In this document: one piece after another, positions 27,830 through 37,915 of the stretch
Layout of the letters: every line of letters begins with the position of its first letter
How positions within the stretch are numbered: position 1 is the stretch's first letter
Origin: Haliscomenobacter hydrossis DSM 1100
GTDB lineage: Bacteria; Bacteroidota; Bacteroidia; Chitinophagales; Saprospiraceae
DNA: 64,000 nucleotides
Direction of reading: 5' to 3'
Assembly: GCF_000212735.1 (NCBI RefSeq)
Contig: NC_015510.1
Location: 186,001-250,000, forward strand
Translations under genes and position numbers: made by a program
The notes under the pieces: generated by a model
Databases searched by the model: none
The model's input: the letters and a program-made list of their open reading frames with translations, nothing else
Told to the model about the DNA's origin: nothing

Positions 27830-27913
27830 CCTGCGGTAAGTGATAAATCCCTGTTTAAAATACTCAATTCAATTTTGGTATCTTATTTCGTTTGTGTTCC
27901 TTATTTTTGCGCC

Positions 27914-29452
27914 ATGGAAAAGATCCTCATCCTCGACTTTGGCTCACAGTACACCCAATTGATCGCCCGACGCATCCGGGAATTGAATGTGTATAGCGAA
28001 ATTGTGCCTTTTAATAAGGTTCCACATCTCGACGACAGTTATAAAGGGGTAATCCTTTCGGGTAGCCCCTTCTCGGTAACCGACGAAAATGCCCTCAAAA
28101 TTGACCTGGAACCGATTATCGGTAAAAAACCGGTTTTAGGGGTTTGTTACGGTGCACAGTACATTGCCCAATACTACGGCGGGCAAGTGCAACGTTCGGA
28201 AAAGCGAGAATACGGTAAAGCCAAACTGCATCGCATCTTTCAACAAGATGGTTTGCTCCAAGATGTTCCGATTGATTCGCAGGTATGGATGTCGCATGGC
28301 GATACCATCATGAGTATCCCAGAGCAATTTGAATTGTTGGCCGGTACCGAAAGTGTGAACGTTGCCGCGTTTAAATCCAAAGATGGAGCCTATGCAGCTC
28401 CGGTGTACTGTATCCAGTTTCACCCGGAAGTAACCCATAGTCTGGATGGTGCTACGTTGCTCCGCAACTTCGTCGTCAACATCGCGGGTTGTCACGGCGA
28501 ATGGACGCCCAAATCTTTTGCGGAGCACAGCGTTGCCGAGCTTAAAGAAAAAATTGGCAGCGAAAAAGTTTTGATGGCCCTGTCAGGTGGAGTAGATTCA
28601 ACAGTCGCCGCTACCCTTTTGGACCGCGCCATAGGCGACAACCTGATTTGTTTTTTTGTAGACAATGGGTTGTTGCGCAAAGGCGAATACCAACAAGTAC
28701 TGGATTCTTACGAACACCTGGGCTTGAATGTACATGGCATTGATGCCAAAAACCATTTTTACGAAGAGCTGAAAGGGGTTACCAACCCAGAAGCCAAACG
28801 CAAAATCATCGGGCGACTGTTCATTGAGGTGTTTGAAGCCGAAGCGGCCAAATACCCCGGCGTAAAATGGCTGGGTCAAGGTACCATTTACCCCGATGTC
28901 ATTGAGTCTGTGTCTGTACACGGCCCCTCGGTTACCATCAAGTCGCACCACAATGTGGGGGGCTTACCGGACAAGATGGGTTTAAAAATCGTGGAGCCGC
29001 TGCGGATGTTGTTCAAGGATGAAGTACGTCGCGTGGGCAAAGAATTGGAAATTCCGGTGAACATCCTACAGCGCCATCCTTTCCCTGGCCCCGGATTGGG
29101 TATCCGTATTTTGGGTGAGGTCAATGCAGAAAAAGTAAAACTCCTGCAAGATGCCGATGCCATTTACATCGATAATCTGCGTAAATTTGGACTGTATGAT
29201 CAAGTTTGGCAAGCAGGCACCATTTTGTTGCCGATACAATCAGTAGGCGTAATGGGAGACGAACGAACTTACGAACAAGCCGTGGCCCTTCGTGCCGTGA
29301 ATTCAGTAGATGGCATGACTGCGGAATGGAGTCATTTGCCTTATGAATTTTTGGCCAAAGTGTCGAGTGAAATCATCAACAATGTTAAAGGCATCAATCG
29401 GGTTGTTTATGATATCAGTACCAAGCCACCAGCTACCATCGAGTGGGAGTAA
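27914..29452 (+). CDS. guaA: GMP synthase (glutamine-hydrolysing)
   Basis: 512 residues from ATG 27914 ([20 protein letters not shown]). The class I glutamine amidotransferase domain has [15 protein letters not shown] with the catalytic Cys and FHPEVTHS with the His-Glu pair. The ATP-pyrophosphatase domain has [14 protein letters not shown] and [15 protein letters not shown], and the C-terminal dimerisation domain ends [10 protein letters not shown]. It makes GMP from XMP. A TATTTTTG at 27902-27909 is a possible -7 box, so close to the start that the message would be leaderless; no well-spaced -33 box was seen. Confidence 0.96.
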   Translation: MEKILILDFGSQYTQLIARRIRELNVYSEIVPFNKVPHLDDSYKGVILSGSPFSVTDENALKIDLEPIIGKKPVLGVCYGAQYIAQYYGGQVQRSEKREYGKAKLHRIFQQDGLLQDVPIDSQVWMSHGDTIMSIPEQFELLAGTESVNVAAFKSKDGAYAAPVYCIQFHPEVTHSLDGATLLRNFVVNIAGCHGEWTPKSFAEHSVAELKEKIGSEKVLMALSGGVDSTVAATLLDRAIGDNLICFFVDNGLLRKGEYQQVLDSYEHLGLNVHGIDAKNHFYEELKGVTNPEAKRKIIGRLFIEVFEAEAAKYPGVKWLGQGTIYPDVIESVSVHGPSVTIKSHHNVGGLPDKMGLKIVEPLRMLFKDEVRRVGKELEIPVNILQRHPFPGPGLGIRILGEVNAEKVKLLQDADAIYIDNLRKFGLYDQVWQAGTILLPIQSVGVMGDERTYEQAVALRAVNSVDGMTAEWSHLPYEFLAKVSSEIINNVKGINRVVYDISTKPPATIEWE

Positions 29453-29507
29453 TCTTCGATTCTGGAGCCATCCCCGTGCATTTGGCCGCACTTCAATTTT
29501 TACTTAC

Positions 29508-31013
29508 ATGAGTTTTATCCTCGCGGTAGTACTAACGGGCTGCAGTTTTTTTAAACCAGCCAGTTCGACGGGTACGACAACGCCGGACAAGGTTCCTGCG
29601 GAATACAGCTCTACACCACGCCAAAACAATCCTGCTCAAACCGGAACGGTGAGTGTATACGACCCCGTTAAGCGAGAATGGGTGGTGGTGCAAACCAAAC
29701 CTCAGGAAAAAATCGATACCATCCGCTGGAAAGAGGGTTCTGGCGCGGTACCGATTACCGCTGATGCAGCTCGTTTGCCCGTACCGAATTCCGACCGGGG
29801 TAGCGTTCCGGTTATTCCAGGGGTTCAGAACAACAACCCAAATCCCGTTTCACCCGTAAACCAGCCTGGGCAATACCGCAACACAAGCCCTTACAATATT
29901 GCCGTTTTGTTGCCCTTCATGAGTGGACAAGGCAGTGGCTCGGTAGAGGGCAACTCTGTGGCAGAGTGGGCCATACAGTATTATGGTGGGTTAAAAATGG
30001 CGCTCAGTGCGCTCGATTTGGAAGGAATCCGCCTCAATGTAAGTGTGTTGGATACCAAAGCGGATACCAATGAGATGTATCGTTTGTTGCGTTATCCGGA
30101 TGTGCAAAACGCTCAACTTTTGATGGGTCCGTATCGACGCGACAACATCAAAATTGTTGCCGAATACGCCAAACGCAGTAATAAACCGATGGTTTCTCCC
30201 TTCAGTGCCGTAGGAACACTCACCCAGGACAATCCAAATTACATCCAGATGAACCCCAGTCTGGAATCGCATTGTCAGGCTTTATTGAATCATGCACTGA
30301 GCGAATTCAAACCCGATGAGATTGTGGTCGTCACCCGCAATGTGGTGGGGGAACAAAACTGTTTGGAGTTTCTGCGCAAAGCCTATGCCCCCAAACGCGC
30401 ATTGGGCAATCCGGCTATTCAGGAATATTTTCTGCAAGGAGACGAAAAATCATATGGGACCATCAACTTGCGGCCTTACATTCAGAATAAAACCCAGGCT
30501 GCCATCATTGTGCCTTCCTGGGCGGATGAAACCTATATTTTTTATTTGCTTCGCGCCGTAAAATCGGCCAAAGCCAATGGACAAAAGGTTGTGGTGTACG
30601 GCATGCCCCAATGGGTTGATTTTGAACACATGGAGTTTGATCTGTACGAGCAATGCCAAGTCAGGGTCAGCCAAGTGGCCTTTATTGACGATCAATCGCC
30701 TGAAATATTGAATTTCAAAAAAGAGTTTTTTGCCCGTTATGCTGCGCTGCCCAATCCTGAAGCTTTTGCTGGATATGACCAAATGATTTACTTCGGAAGA
30801 TTGTTGGCCAATTTTGGACCCAATGTCAAAGACCATCTGGAGCGCAATCAGGGTAAGGGCTTACATACGGGTTTTACGTTTACCCGAGTGGTCAACAGTG
30901 TGCCTTTTGGCGGGGAACAGTTTGCGCCTACCCAACGCTACGAAAATCAGTTTGTGCACATTCTGGAGTTTGCCGGGTATCAATTCAGGCCATTGCCGGT
31001 TATACCACGATAG
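29508..31013 (+). CDS. Lipoprotein with type 1 periplasmic-binding-protein fold
   Basis: 501 residues from ATG 29508; upstream in-frame codons overlap guaA and are ignored. MSFILAVVLTGCSFF is a lipoprotein signal with Cys at residue 12. A low-complexity Pro/Thr/Asn linker leads into a receptor-ligand-binding domain beginning SPYNIAVLLPFMSGQGSG, with AEWAIQYYGGLKMALSALDL, YRRDNIKIVAEYAKRSNKPM and EAFAGYDQMIYFGRLLANFG. In Bacteroidota such proteins often resemble LysM-linked or LpoA-like envelope proteins rather than transport receptors, and no ABC genes are adjacent. The ligand is unknown. The gene ends in an inverted repeat. Confidence 0.75.
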   Translation: MSFILAVVLTGCSFFKPASSTGTTTPDKVPAEYSSTPRQNNPAQTGTVSVYDPVKREWVVVQTKPQEKIDTIRWKEGSGAVPITADAARLPVPNSDRGSVPVIPGVQNNNPNPVSPVNQPGQYRNTSPYNIAVLLPFMSGQGSGSVEGNSVAEWAIQYYGGLKMALSALDLEGIRLNVSVLDTKADTNEMYRLLRYPDVQNAQLLMGPYRRDNIKIVAEYAKRSNKPMVSPFSAVGTLTQDNPNYIQMNPSLESHCQALLNHALSEFKPDEIVVVTRNVVGEQNCLEFLRKAYAPKRALGNPAIQEYFLQGDEKSYGTINLRPYIQNKTQAAIIVPSWADETYIFYLLRAVKSAKANGQKVVVYGMPQWVDFEHMEFDLYEQCQVRVSQVAFIDDQSPEILNFKKEFFARYAALPNPEAFAGYDQMIYFGRLLANFGPNVKDHLERNQGKGLHTGFTFTRVVNSVPFGGEQFAPTQRYENQFVHILEFAGYQFRPLPVIPR

Positions 31014-31154
31014 TTGAGAAGGTTGAGAAGTTGAGGGAGGTTGAGGCTACCGCGAGCGATACAATAGGACGTGTTCGTTTACAAAAATACAGAGCCGCTT
31101 TGGTTGGTCACTCGCGGTAGCCTCAACCTTCTCAACCTCCTCAACTTCTCAACT
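31012..31154. repeat. Inverted repeat of GGTTGAGAAG units with conserved inner stem
   Basis: The left arm (31012-31056) starts inside the stop codon of the previous gene; the right arm is 31111-31154. The inner 18 bases around CTCGCGGTAGCCTCAACC pair perfectly; the outer GGTTGAG/CTCAACC units pair in slipped registers. A sister copy at 59387-59513 shares CTCGCGGTAGCCT and the following units. Confidence 0.88.
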
Positions 31155-31176
31155 TTTACAAATTCTTATCAGCAAG

Positions 31177-31806
31177 ATGGAAGCATCTCGGGAACAAAAA
31201 ATCCGCCAACTGGCTCAAAATCGCCAATTCGATCTCACGGTCATTCTCGAAAATGTCGATGATCCGCACAATGTTGGTGCAGTATTGCGCTCTTGCGATT
31301 CTGTAGGCATTCGGGAGATTTTTGTCTTGTACACTAGACCGGGTCTGCAAAACCACAAATTGGAATTGGGAAAACGTACTTCGGCAGGATCGCGGAAATG
31401 GATTGATGTTTACCTGTACCGGGAAGTGGATGCTTGTATGGAACATGTGCGCCGCAATTACCAGCGGGTTTATGCTACCCATTTGGCCCATGACGCCAAA
31501 TCCTTGTACGAACTCGATCTGGCTCAATCCGCAGCCCTGATGTTTGGCAACGAAGCTGATGGCTTATCTGAACTGGCACTGAGTCAGGCCGATGGTAACT
31601 TTATCATTCCGCAGGTAGGCATGGCTCAAAGTTTAAATGTATCGGTAGCTTGTGCGGTGTCATTGTATGAAGCGTTCCGGCAACGCAGTGCCAAAGGTTT
31701 GTACGGTGTTGGAAACCCCGCCAGTACCGATCAACAAGCGGCCCTGTTGGAGGATTATTTTCGTCGGCAAGAAGACCTGGAGGAAGCCTGGAAGACGACC
31801 AAGTAG
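31177..31806 (+). CDS. TrmH/SpoU-type RNA 2'-O-methyltransferase
   Basis: A 209-residue SPOUT enzyme. Motif 1 is NVDDPHNVGAVLRSCDSVG with the catalytic Arg, motif 2 is LMFGNEADGLSE, and motif 3 is IPQVGMAQSLNVSVACAVSL, which forms the SAM-binding knot. The size and the N-terminal helix (QKIRQLAQNRQFDLTVI) resemble TrmH, which methylates G18 of tRNAs. Exact target is inferred from the family only. It begins 22 bp after a large inverted repeat. Confidence 0.85.
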   Translation: MEASREQKIRQLAQNRQFDLTVILENVDDPHNVGAVLRSCDSVGIREIFVLYTRPGLQNHKLELGKRTSAGSRKWIDVYLYREVDACMEHVRRNYQRVYATHLAHDAKSLYELDLAQSAALMFGNEADGLSELALSQADGNFIIPQVGMAQSLNVSVACAVSLYEAFRQRSAKGLYGVGNPASTDQQAALLEDYFRRQEDLEEAWKTTK

Positions 31807-31881
31807 TTTTTTTAAGCCTTCGGCGTGGTCTAGCTGTTTGAATTCTTTTGAATAAATTCTATATTGGGCAAAAAGAATCCT

Positions 31882-32499
31882 ATGCTACTTAAAATCAATG
31901 CCGACAACCCGGAAGGCCGAAAAATCAATCAGGTTATTGAAAAACTCAACGAGGGTGGGATCATCATTTACCCTACGGACACCGTTTATGGTTTGGGTTG
32001 TGACATCAACAACCAGGCTGCGGTAGAAAAAATCTGCCGCTTGCGCCGTCTCGACCCCAAAGACGCCATGTTGGCCATCATTTGTAAAGACATCAGTCAA
32101 GTTCAGGAGTTTACCCAACAAATTGACAATCCAACCTTTAAATTGCTCAAACGCAATTTACCCGGTGCATTTACCTTTATTTTGCCTGCGGCAGGCAGTG
32201 TACCAAAAATGTTTCGCAACCGCAAAAAGACCATCGGTATCCGTATACCCGACCACAACATTCCGCTGCAATTGGTGGAAGGCCTGGGTCGCCCCATCTT
32301 GACGACCTCGCTCAAGTCTGACGATGAAATTCTGGAATACTTCACCGACCCTGAATTGATTTACGAAGATTTCCAAAAACTGGTAGACATCGTCATCGAC
32401 AGTGGCAATGGTGGCAATACCCCATCCACGGTGGTAGATTGTACCCAGGAAAAACCAATAGTACTCCGTTTGGGTGCAGGTATGTTGGAGTTTTCTTAG
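31882..32499 (+). CDS. L-threonylcarbamoyladenylate synthase (Sua5/YciO/YrdC family)
   Basis: 205 residues from ATG 31882; a TTG six codons upstream was rejected. The YrdC fold shows GGIIIYPTDTVYGLGCDIN, ICRLRRLDPKDAMLAIICKD, PGAFTFILPA and RKKTIGIRIPDHNIPLQLV, with TTSLKSDDEI and GNGGNTPSTVVDCTQ near the end. The family makes the intermediate for t6A tRNA modification from threonine, bicarbonate and ATP. The sequence is closer to the YciO branch in length and in lacking a Sua5 domain, so the activity is probable, not certain. Confidence 0.82.
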   Translation: MLLKINADNPEGRKINQVIEKLNEGGIIIYPTDTVYGLGCDINNQAAVEKICRLRRLDPKDAMLAIICKDISQVQEFTQQIDNPTFKLLKRNLPGAFTFILPAAGSVPKMFRNRKKTIGIRIPDHNIPLQLVEGLGRPILTTSLKSDDEILEYFTDPELIYEDFQKLVDIVIDSGNGGNTPSTVVDCTQEKPIVLRLGAGMLEFS

Positions 32500-32534
32500 C
32501 GCATGTTTATCTATTTTCCCGACAAAAAAGGATC

Positions 32535-34853
32535 ATGAGAATATTGTTGTGCTTGCACCTTTTGCTTTTGAGTAGCTTTTTACTGGCTCAAAACGCAACT
32601 TTACGGGGCAACGTTTACGATGAAGAAACCGGCAATCCGATTGGTTTTGCGAGCATTTCACTGGTCAACAATCCTGGCCAAGGTGCCATCACCGATGTGA
32701 ATGGTTTTTTCAGCATCGCCAATTTGGCTCCTGGAAAATACCAGATCAATATTTCCTATTTGGGATATGAAAGCGCTTCCTTCGAGCGGGAATTGAGTGC
32801 AGGAAACATCACCTATCAACGTTTTTTGCTCAAACCTACCGCCATCGAACTGGAGGGCGTGGACATTTCCGGGCGGCGTTCGCAAGCCCGTTCGCAAGTC
32901 CAGATCTCCAAGTTGACGGTTTCTCCCAAACAAATCCGCAGTTTGCCCTCAACGGGCGGGGAATCCGACGTTGCGCAATACCTGACCGTCCTGCCCGGAG
33001 TGGTCAGTTCCGGTGACCAGGGTGGACAATTGTACATCCGCGGCGGATCACCCGTCCAAAACAAGATGCTCCTGGATGGGATGATCATCTACAATCCGTT
33101 TCATTCCATTGGTTTGTTTTCGGTTTTTGAAACCGAAACCATCCGCAACATGGACGTTTACACGGGCGGATACAACGCAGAATACGGCGGGCGCATCTCC
33201 GCAGTGGTGGACATCAAAACCCGCGAAGGCAACCGCAAACGTTTGAGCGGTTTGGTTTCAGCCAGTCCCTTTCAGGCAAAAGCGCTGATTGAAGGGCCGA
33301 TCAAGCCGCTGAAAAATGAAAATGGAGGGAGCATTTCTTTTATGTTCACGGGCAAACATTCCTTGATTGACCGTACTTCGCCTTCGCTGTACAGTTACGC
33401 CGTGGACAGTAATTATTATTCTTTTGCTCAAAAAGACACCAGTTTGAGCGTCGCCAAAAGTTTGCCCTTTCGCTATACCGACTTGTACGGCAAAGTGTCG
33501 TTCAATGCCGACAATGGCAGCAAGCTAGATGTGTTTGGTTTCAACTTTACGGATCAGTTCAATTTTGCCGGGCTGGCCAAATTGGACTGGAGTTCTACTG
33601 GCGGAGGAGGCAATTTCACTTTGATTCCGACCAACTCCAATGTAGTCCTCAATGGGGTGGTGGGTTTCAGTAATTACAACATTGCCTTATTGGAAAAAGA
33701 CGGAGGACCACGGCAGAGTGGCATCACGACGTACAATGCCAACCTCAATTTCACGTATTACGGCGACCACAACCAACTGAATTACGGCTTTGAGTTCGTG
33801 GGGTTGAATACCGATTTTCGCTTTCGCAATTTGGTGGGTTTAACTTTTGCCCAGGAAGATTTCACCAGTGAATTGGCGGGATACGCCAAGTTTAGGCAGG
33901 AATTGAAAAACCTGGTCTTGGAGCCGGGGTTCAGGGTTCATTACTACGCTTCTCAGTCCCGCATGTCTCTGGAACCTCGTTTTGGCCTGAAGTACAACGC
34001 GACGCCTTTCCTGCGCTTTAAAGCTGCCGGAGGGATATACGCTCAAAACCTGGTCAGCACCGTCAATGATCTCGACGTGGTGAATTTCTTTGTAGGTTTT
34101 TTGGCTGGCCCTGAAGAAAGTTTGTTCAAACCCAATACCCGCGAACCCGTCGATCATCGCTTGCAAAAGGCCTGGCACGCGGTAACCGGGGTGGAACTCG
34201 ATTTGGGGAAATACCTGGAGTTCAATGTGGAGCCTTACTGGAAACAGTTCACCCAACTCATCAACATCAACCGCAACAAACTCAATGCACAGGATCCGAA
34301 CTATGTTACGGAGACTGGAGAAGCATACGGCATCGATTTTACACTGCGCTACAGCAAGGGCAATGTATATTGCTGGGGTACTTATTCCTATGCCAAAGTG
34401 AATCGCAATGATGGCATCCAGGAGTATCCGCCCATTTTTGATCGCCGCCACAACATCAACCTGCTGAGTACTTACCGTTTTGGGGGACAAAAACAATGGG
34501 AAGCCAGTGCGCGTTGGAACATCGGCTCAGGATTCCCTTTTACCCAAACACGGGGCTTTTATCAGGACAATCCCTATGGCCAATTGTTACAAACCAACGT
34601 CTTGACGGGGAACTTCCCCCTGGGTATTTTGTTGACGGATGAAATCAATGGTGGACGCTTGTCCTGGTTTCATCGCCTGGATGCTTCCTTGAAGTATACC
34701 GCCAAATTCTCACGCTTTGCTGCGCTGGAACTCACTGCCAGTGTTACCAATGTATACAACCGCGAAAATGTATTTTATGTGGATCGAATCACGAATCGGC
34801 GGGTGAATCAGTTGCCGGTGTTGCCGAGTTTGGCGGCGGCGGTACGGTTTTAA
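32535..34853 (+). CDS. TonB-dependent outer-membrane receptor with CarboxypepD-like N-terminal domain
   Basis: 772 residues from ATG 32535; upstream codons overlap the previous gene. The signal peptide MRILLCLHLLLLSSFLLAQ precedes a carboxypeptidase-regulatory-like domain (LRGNVYDEETGNPIGFASI). The plug domain (about 120-225) includes QYLTVLPGVVSSGDQGGQLY, IRGGSPVQNKMLLDG and VYTGGYNAEYGGRISAVVDI. The rest is a 22-strand barrel ending in an aromatic residue (AAAVRF). No SusD partner is present, so it is not a SusC/D pair; the ligand could be a siderophore, vitamin or peptide. Its stop codon lies inside an inverted repeat. Confidence 0.88.
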   Translation: MRILLCLHLLLLSSFLLAQNATLRGNVYDEETGNPIGFASISLVNNPGQGAITDVNGFFSIANLAPGKYQINISYLGYESASFERELSAGNITYQRFLLKPTAIELEGVDISGRRSQARSQVQISKLTVSPKQIRSLPSTGGESDVAQYLTVLPGVVSSGDQGGQLYIRGGSPVQNKMLLDGMIIYNPFHSIGLFSVFETETIRNMDVYTGGYNAEYGGRISAVVDIKTREGNRKRLSGLVSASPFQAKALIEGPIKPLKNENGGSISFMFTGKHSLIDRTSPSLYSYAVDSNYYSFAQKDTSLSVAKSLPFRYTDLYGKVSFNADNGSKLDVFGFNFTDQFNFAGLAKLDWSSTGGGGNFTLIPTNSNVVLNGVVGFSNYNIALLEKDGGPRQSGITTYNANLNFTYYGDHNQLNYGFEFVGLNTDFRFRNLVGLTFAQEDFTSELAGYAKFRQELKNLVLEPGFRVHYYASQSRMSLEPRFGLKYNATPFLRFKAAGGIYAQNLVSTVNDLDVVNFFVGFLAGPEESLFKPNTREPVDHRLQKAWHAVTGVELDLGKYLEFNVEPYWKQFTQLININRNKLNAQDPNYVTETGEAYGIDFTLRYSKGNVYCWGTYSYAKVNRNDGIQEYPPIFDRRHNINLLSTYRFGGQKQWEASARWNIGSGFPFTQTRGFYQDNPYGQLLQTNVLTGNFPLGILLTDEINGGRLSWFHRLDASLKYTAKFSRFAALELTASVTNVYNRENVFYVDRITNRRVNQLPVLPSLAAAVRF

Positions 34854-34926
34854 GTTTTAGGTTTTAAGTTGTTGGCGCTTCGACTTCGCTCAGCGACCGA
34901 CAACTTAAAACCTAAAACTTAAAACC
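34846..34926. repeat. Inverted repeat of GGTTTTAAG units with CTTCG-rich loop
   Basis: The left arm (34846-34875) overlaps the TonB gene stop; the right arm is 34898-34926 and ends 3 bp from the convergent gene's stop. Units are 7-bp TTTTAAG/TTTTAGG. The loop reads CGCTTCGACTTCGCTCAGCG, similar to the loops at 37343-37364 and 43993-44014. Confidence 0.88.
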
Positions 34927-34929
34927 TAC

Positions 34930-37299
34930 TTAACGTAAAAGCGCTACATCCCCGCTCCGCGTTTCGCGCCTTCCTCCGGGGAATTCAATGACCATATTGT
35001 AAATGTAGACGTCTATTGGTGCAGGATTGCCACCTACGTTGCCGTTCCAGCCTGTATTGCCGTTATAGACCATTTTCCCCCAACGGTTGAAAACTTTCAG
35101 TTCTACGAGGCGAATATTTTTATTGTTGGTGACAGGTCGAAAAATGTCGTTGGCACCATCGCCATTCGGGCTAAAGGCATTGGGAATGGTTACGCTAGCT
35201 GGTACTACGTTGATGGTTAGCTCCTTGGTAATGGCACAGCCGTTGGGACCAGTAACCACCACTTTGAACGTCATTGCACCCGGAGAAGCCCGCGTAACAA
35301 TGGTTGGATTGGTATTGTTACCGGGGTTGTTGCCATTGATGGTCCAGTTGTAGGTAAGGGCTACTGGTGGTTGCGGTTGAACAAGCAGAATGCCTGCGGT
35401 TAGTGGGTCTCCTTCCTGTGCTCCACGGGTACCAACGGAATCCGGTGCAAAGAAAATACCATTTTCGGTAGGCATTTGGATGACTTTTACCGTTGCGGTA
35501 TCGGTCAAGCGGCCGCAGGTAGCACCACCAACCACTCCGTAGGTATAGGTTACATTCACCAACGTGTTTTGGTTCAGGTTGTTGATGCCTAAGGTTGTTG
35601 CACTTGAAACGGTGGAACCTGCAATTTGCCAATTGTAGGTTTCAAATAAAGCAGGGACAGTACCCGGGGATGGATTTACCCGAATGCTGAGTGGGGTGCG
35701 GTTGCGGTCATTGCTGCACACCGTTACGCCGTTGATGTCTACTGAATTTACAGTAGGTACAACGTTGATCGTGATGTCTCCACTATTGTTGCACCCCTTG
35801 ACCACATCCGTTGCCTCCAGGCGATAGGTAGTAGTAGCAGTGGGCGTAACCCGATGCAGAGGATCGGTAGAAATGACATTGCCCCCTTGGGTCCAACGAT
35901 AAGTTACACCCGATTGTGATGCCCCATTGAGTTGAATACTTCCTCCCTGACAGACGGTACGCAAGTTGGGGAAAAGAATCGCAGCCCGTGGCAATACGGT
36001 CACGGTTTTGCTGGCGCTGCTCGGACAGTTTTTTTCCTCCACCATAATGTTGTAGGTAGTGGTTTGGCCGGGGGTAACATTGGGGTTTTTGCAATCCGTA
36101 CAAGAAAGACCAGCTGTGGGGGTCCAGGTAATTTTGTCAAAGTTTCCGGCAAATTCTGCATTGAGGCGTATACTGCCTCCTGGGCAAACCTCAGCAGGCT
36201 CAGGCGTGATGGTAATGGTCTTGGGTTTGATGACGGGTACAAATATCGCTGCGCTATCGATACAACCATTGTTTCTGGTATCGCGGATCAACACCACACT
36301 ATCGATGGTTCCCATCACCATGTTCCAAAGGGTATCTGGCGTTTGGAAATCGTAACCTGGCGTACTGCCGTCGGCGCGAAAACGGGGTCTCCACAGGTGT
36401 TTGATGTCTGGATAAGCCGCTGTTTCGTAGGTTTCCGATTTTAGGGTGATGATTTCCCCAAAACAATATACTTCTTTTTTAGGGTCGATCGTAATGGTTT
36501 GGGTGGGTAATGAATCCACTTTTACCACTACAGAATCGACAATGGTACAGGGTGTGGCGACCATGGTGACGTAGTACGTCGTCGTGATTTTGGGTTCTAC
36601 ATCGATACTCAATACATTTTGGCGGGTAATGCTGCGGTCTTTGGCCGTCCAGGTTACCCCAGTTGCCTGGCCAGTGTTGGTGGTAGCACTCAACTTGACT
36701 TTGGTTGCACCTTTACAAACTTTAACCGTATCGCCATTGGTGATGTCAATTTTTTGGGGTGCAATAGTGACCGTAATGGTTGCGTCAGCCTTGCAGCCAG
36801 TGATGTCCAACTCCGCACGATAGGTGGTGGTATTTTCTGGCAACGCGATTACGTTGGCTGCATTGGGATTGTTGAGTCCTTCCACAGGATCCCAGGTAAT
36901 GCCCTGCCCACCCGCGTTGTTTACGGCCCGCAAAAGCACGGGTGTGCCTCGACAAACTGAGCTTGCATTCAGCGCAATCAGTTGCAATTGTGGCCGAACC
37001 ACCACCAAAGTAATCGTATCCCGGCGCAATTGACCATTGACAAAACCTTCCACAAAAATGCGGGTATTTTGAGTGGGTTTGGCTACTACCACATTGCCAT
37101 TGCTGCGGTTGAGGATATTTGCCGGGCTCCAACTGTAATTGAATCCACCCGTAACTTCCAAAGTGATGCTGCTATCGGGGCAAACATAAGTAGTATCTAC
37201 ATCTGGCCGAATTTTGATGCGGCCAATCTGGGCATTGAGTTCGCCAAATCCAAGGGCAAAAAAACAAAAGCAAAGAAGTGTAATCAACCAATTCTTCAT
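34930..37299 (-). CDS. Secreted Ig/PKD-repeat protein with CHU_C (type B T9SS) C-terminal domain
   Basis: 789 residues. After a signal peptide (ITLLCFCFFALGFGELNAQ) come about seven beta-sandwich repeats, most with paired Cys (for example VCPDSSITLEVTGG, VCRGTPVLLRAVNNAG, VCPGGSIRLNAEF, VCQGGSIQLNGAS). The last 90 residues form the gliding-motility-associated C-terminal domain: IPNAFSPNGDGANDIFRP, KVFNRWGKMVYNG, DVYIYNMVIEFPGG and TRSGDVALLR. It should be exported by the type IX system and attached to or released from the surface, perhaps as an adhesin; the ligand is unknown. Confidence 0.9.
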   Translation of the reverse strand: MKNWLITLLCFCFFALGFGELNAQIGRIKIRPDVDTTYVCPDSSITLEVTGGFNYSWSPANILNRSNGNVVVAKPTQNTRIFVEGFVNGQLRRDTITLVVVRPQLQLIALNASSVCRGTPVLLRAVNNAGGQGITWDPVEGLNNPNAANVIALPENTTTYRAELDITGCKADATITVTIAPQKIDITNGDTVKVCKGATKVKLSATTNTGQATGVTWTAKDRSITRQNVLSIDVEPKITTTYYVTMVATPCTIVDSVVVKVDSLPTQTITIDPKKEVYCFGEIITLKSETYETAAYPDIKHLWRPRFRADGSTPGYDFQTPDTLWNMVMGTIDSVVLIRDTRNNGCIDSAAIFVPVIKPKTITITPEPAEVCPGGSIRLNAEFAGNFDKITWTPTAGLSCTDCKNPNVTPGQTTTYNIMVEEKNCPSSASKTVTVLPRAAILFPNLRTVCQGGSIQLNGASQSGVTYRWTQGGNVISTDPLHRVTPTATTTYRLEATDVVKGCNNSGDITINVVPTVNSVDINGVTVCSNDRNRTPLSIRVNPSPGTVPALFETYNWQIAGSTVSSATTLGINNLNQNTLVNVTYTYGVVGGATCGRLTDTATVKVIQMPTENGIFFAPDSVGTRGAQEGDPLTAGILLVQPQPPVALTYNWTINGNNPGNNTNPTIVTRASPGAMTFKVVVTGPNGCAITKELTINVVPASVTIPNAFSPNGDGANDIFRPVTNNKNIRLVELKVFNRWGKMVYNGNTGWNGNVGGNPAPIDVYIYNMVIEFPGGRRETRSGDVALLR

Positions 37300-37319
37300 A
37301 AATAATGGTTTGGAGGGTG

Positions 37320-37387
37320 TTTCAGCGTACCCTCGATCACTGCCCCTCGGCTTCGCTCGGGGACCAGTGATCGAGGGTACGCTGAAA
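37320..37387. repeat. Perfect 23-bp inverted repeat with CTTCG-rich loop
   Basis: 37320-37342 is exactly complementary to 37365-37387. The 22-base interior CCCCTCGGCTTCGCTCGGGG plus AC can form a smaller hairpin through CCCC/GGGG. It lies between the cytochrome c gene and the CHU_C gene, both on the minus strand, 20 bp upstream of the latter's start. Confidence 0.9.
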
Positions 37388-37484
37388 TACCACAGTTTGT
37401 CGGGTCGGAAATTACGACCTTTTACCCAAAAACAACGGAGAAAGCAGGATTTTATTGATCACCGAGGTGTAATACACCTGACGA

Positions 37485-37880
37485 TTATTTACATTTTTCC
37501 AGCGCCTGTTGTACCTTTTGCACCGGAACGTATGCAGATTCATTGCCCCAGGCTTGATTGATGTAATTGATGATGTTGGCAATTTCAAAATCAGTGAGCT
37601 GTGGAACCCCTGGCATGGGCTCCTGGTATTTTTTACCATTGACCTCAATTTCACCCGTTTTTCCATAACGAATGATGCAAGCTAACTCTGACGGATATTT
37701 TTTGAGGTAATCGGAGTTGGCCAGTGGTGGAATCCTTCCGCGTAAACCACTACCATCGTCCATATGGCAGCTGGCGCAAAAATTGCCATACATGATTTCC
37801 CCTTGTTTGTAGGGGCTACCTTGGCAAGCCAGAATAAACAATAACGCTAACAACTGGGCAAACAGGATGTATCGGTACAT
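37485..37880 (-). CDS. c-type cytochrome, probably lipid-anchored
   Basis: 131 residues. The N-terminus LLALLFILACQGS is a probable lipobox with Cys at residue 19. The heme site is FCASCH (CxxCH), followed by GLRGRIPPLANSDYL; the distal Met ligand is probably the one in YQEPMPGVPQLTDFEIANII. It is a small mono-heme electron carrier of the envelope. The start of this gene lies 36 bp downstream of the ChaN-like gene, so they may form an operon. Confidence 0.87.
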   Translation of the reverse strand: MYRYILFAQLLALLFILACQGSPYKQGEIMYGNFCASCHMDDGSGLRGRIPPLANSDYLKKYPSELACIIRYGKTGEIEVNGKKYQEPMPGVPQLTDFEIANIINYINQAWGNESAYVPVQKVQQALEKCK

Positions 37881-37915
37881 GAACGTTCTTTTGACTCTTG
37901 CAACGTTGAAAGCCC

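Noticed and set aside
27636-27913. CIRCE (HrcA) operator upstream of hsp20
   Set aside because: The TTAGCACTC-N9-GAGTGCTAA pattern is absent; only ATGTC elements are seen.
29343-29507. Longer N-terminus of the periplasmic-binding lipoprotein
   Set aside because: It overlaps guaA and would bury the lipoprotein signal; ATG 29508 gives a proper lipobox.
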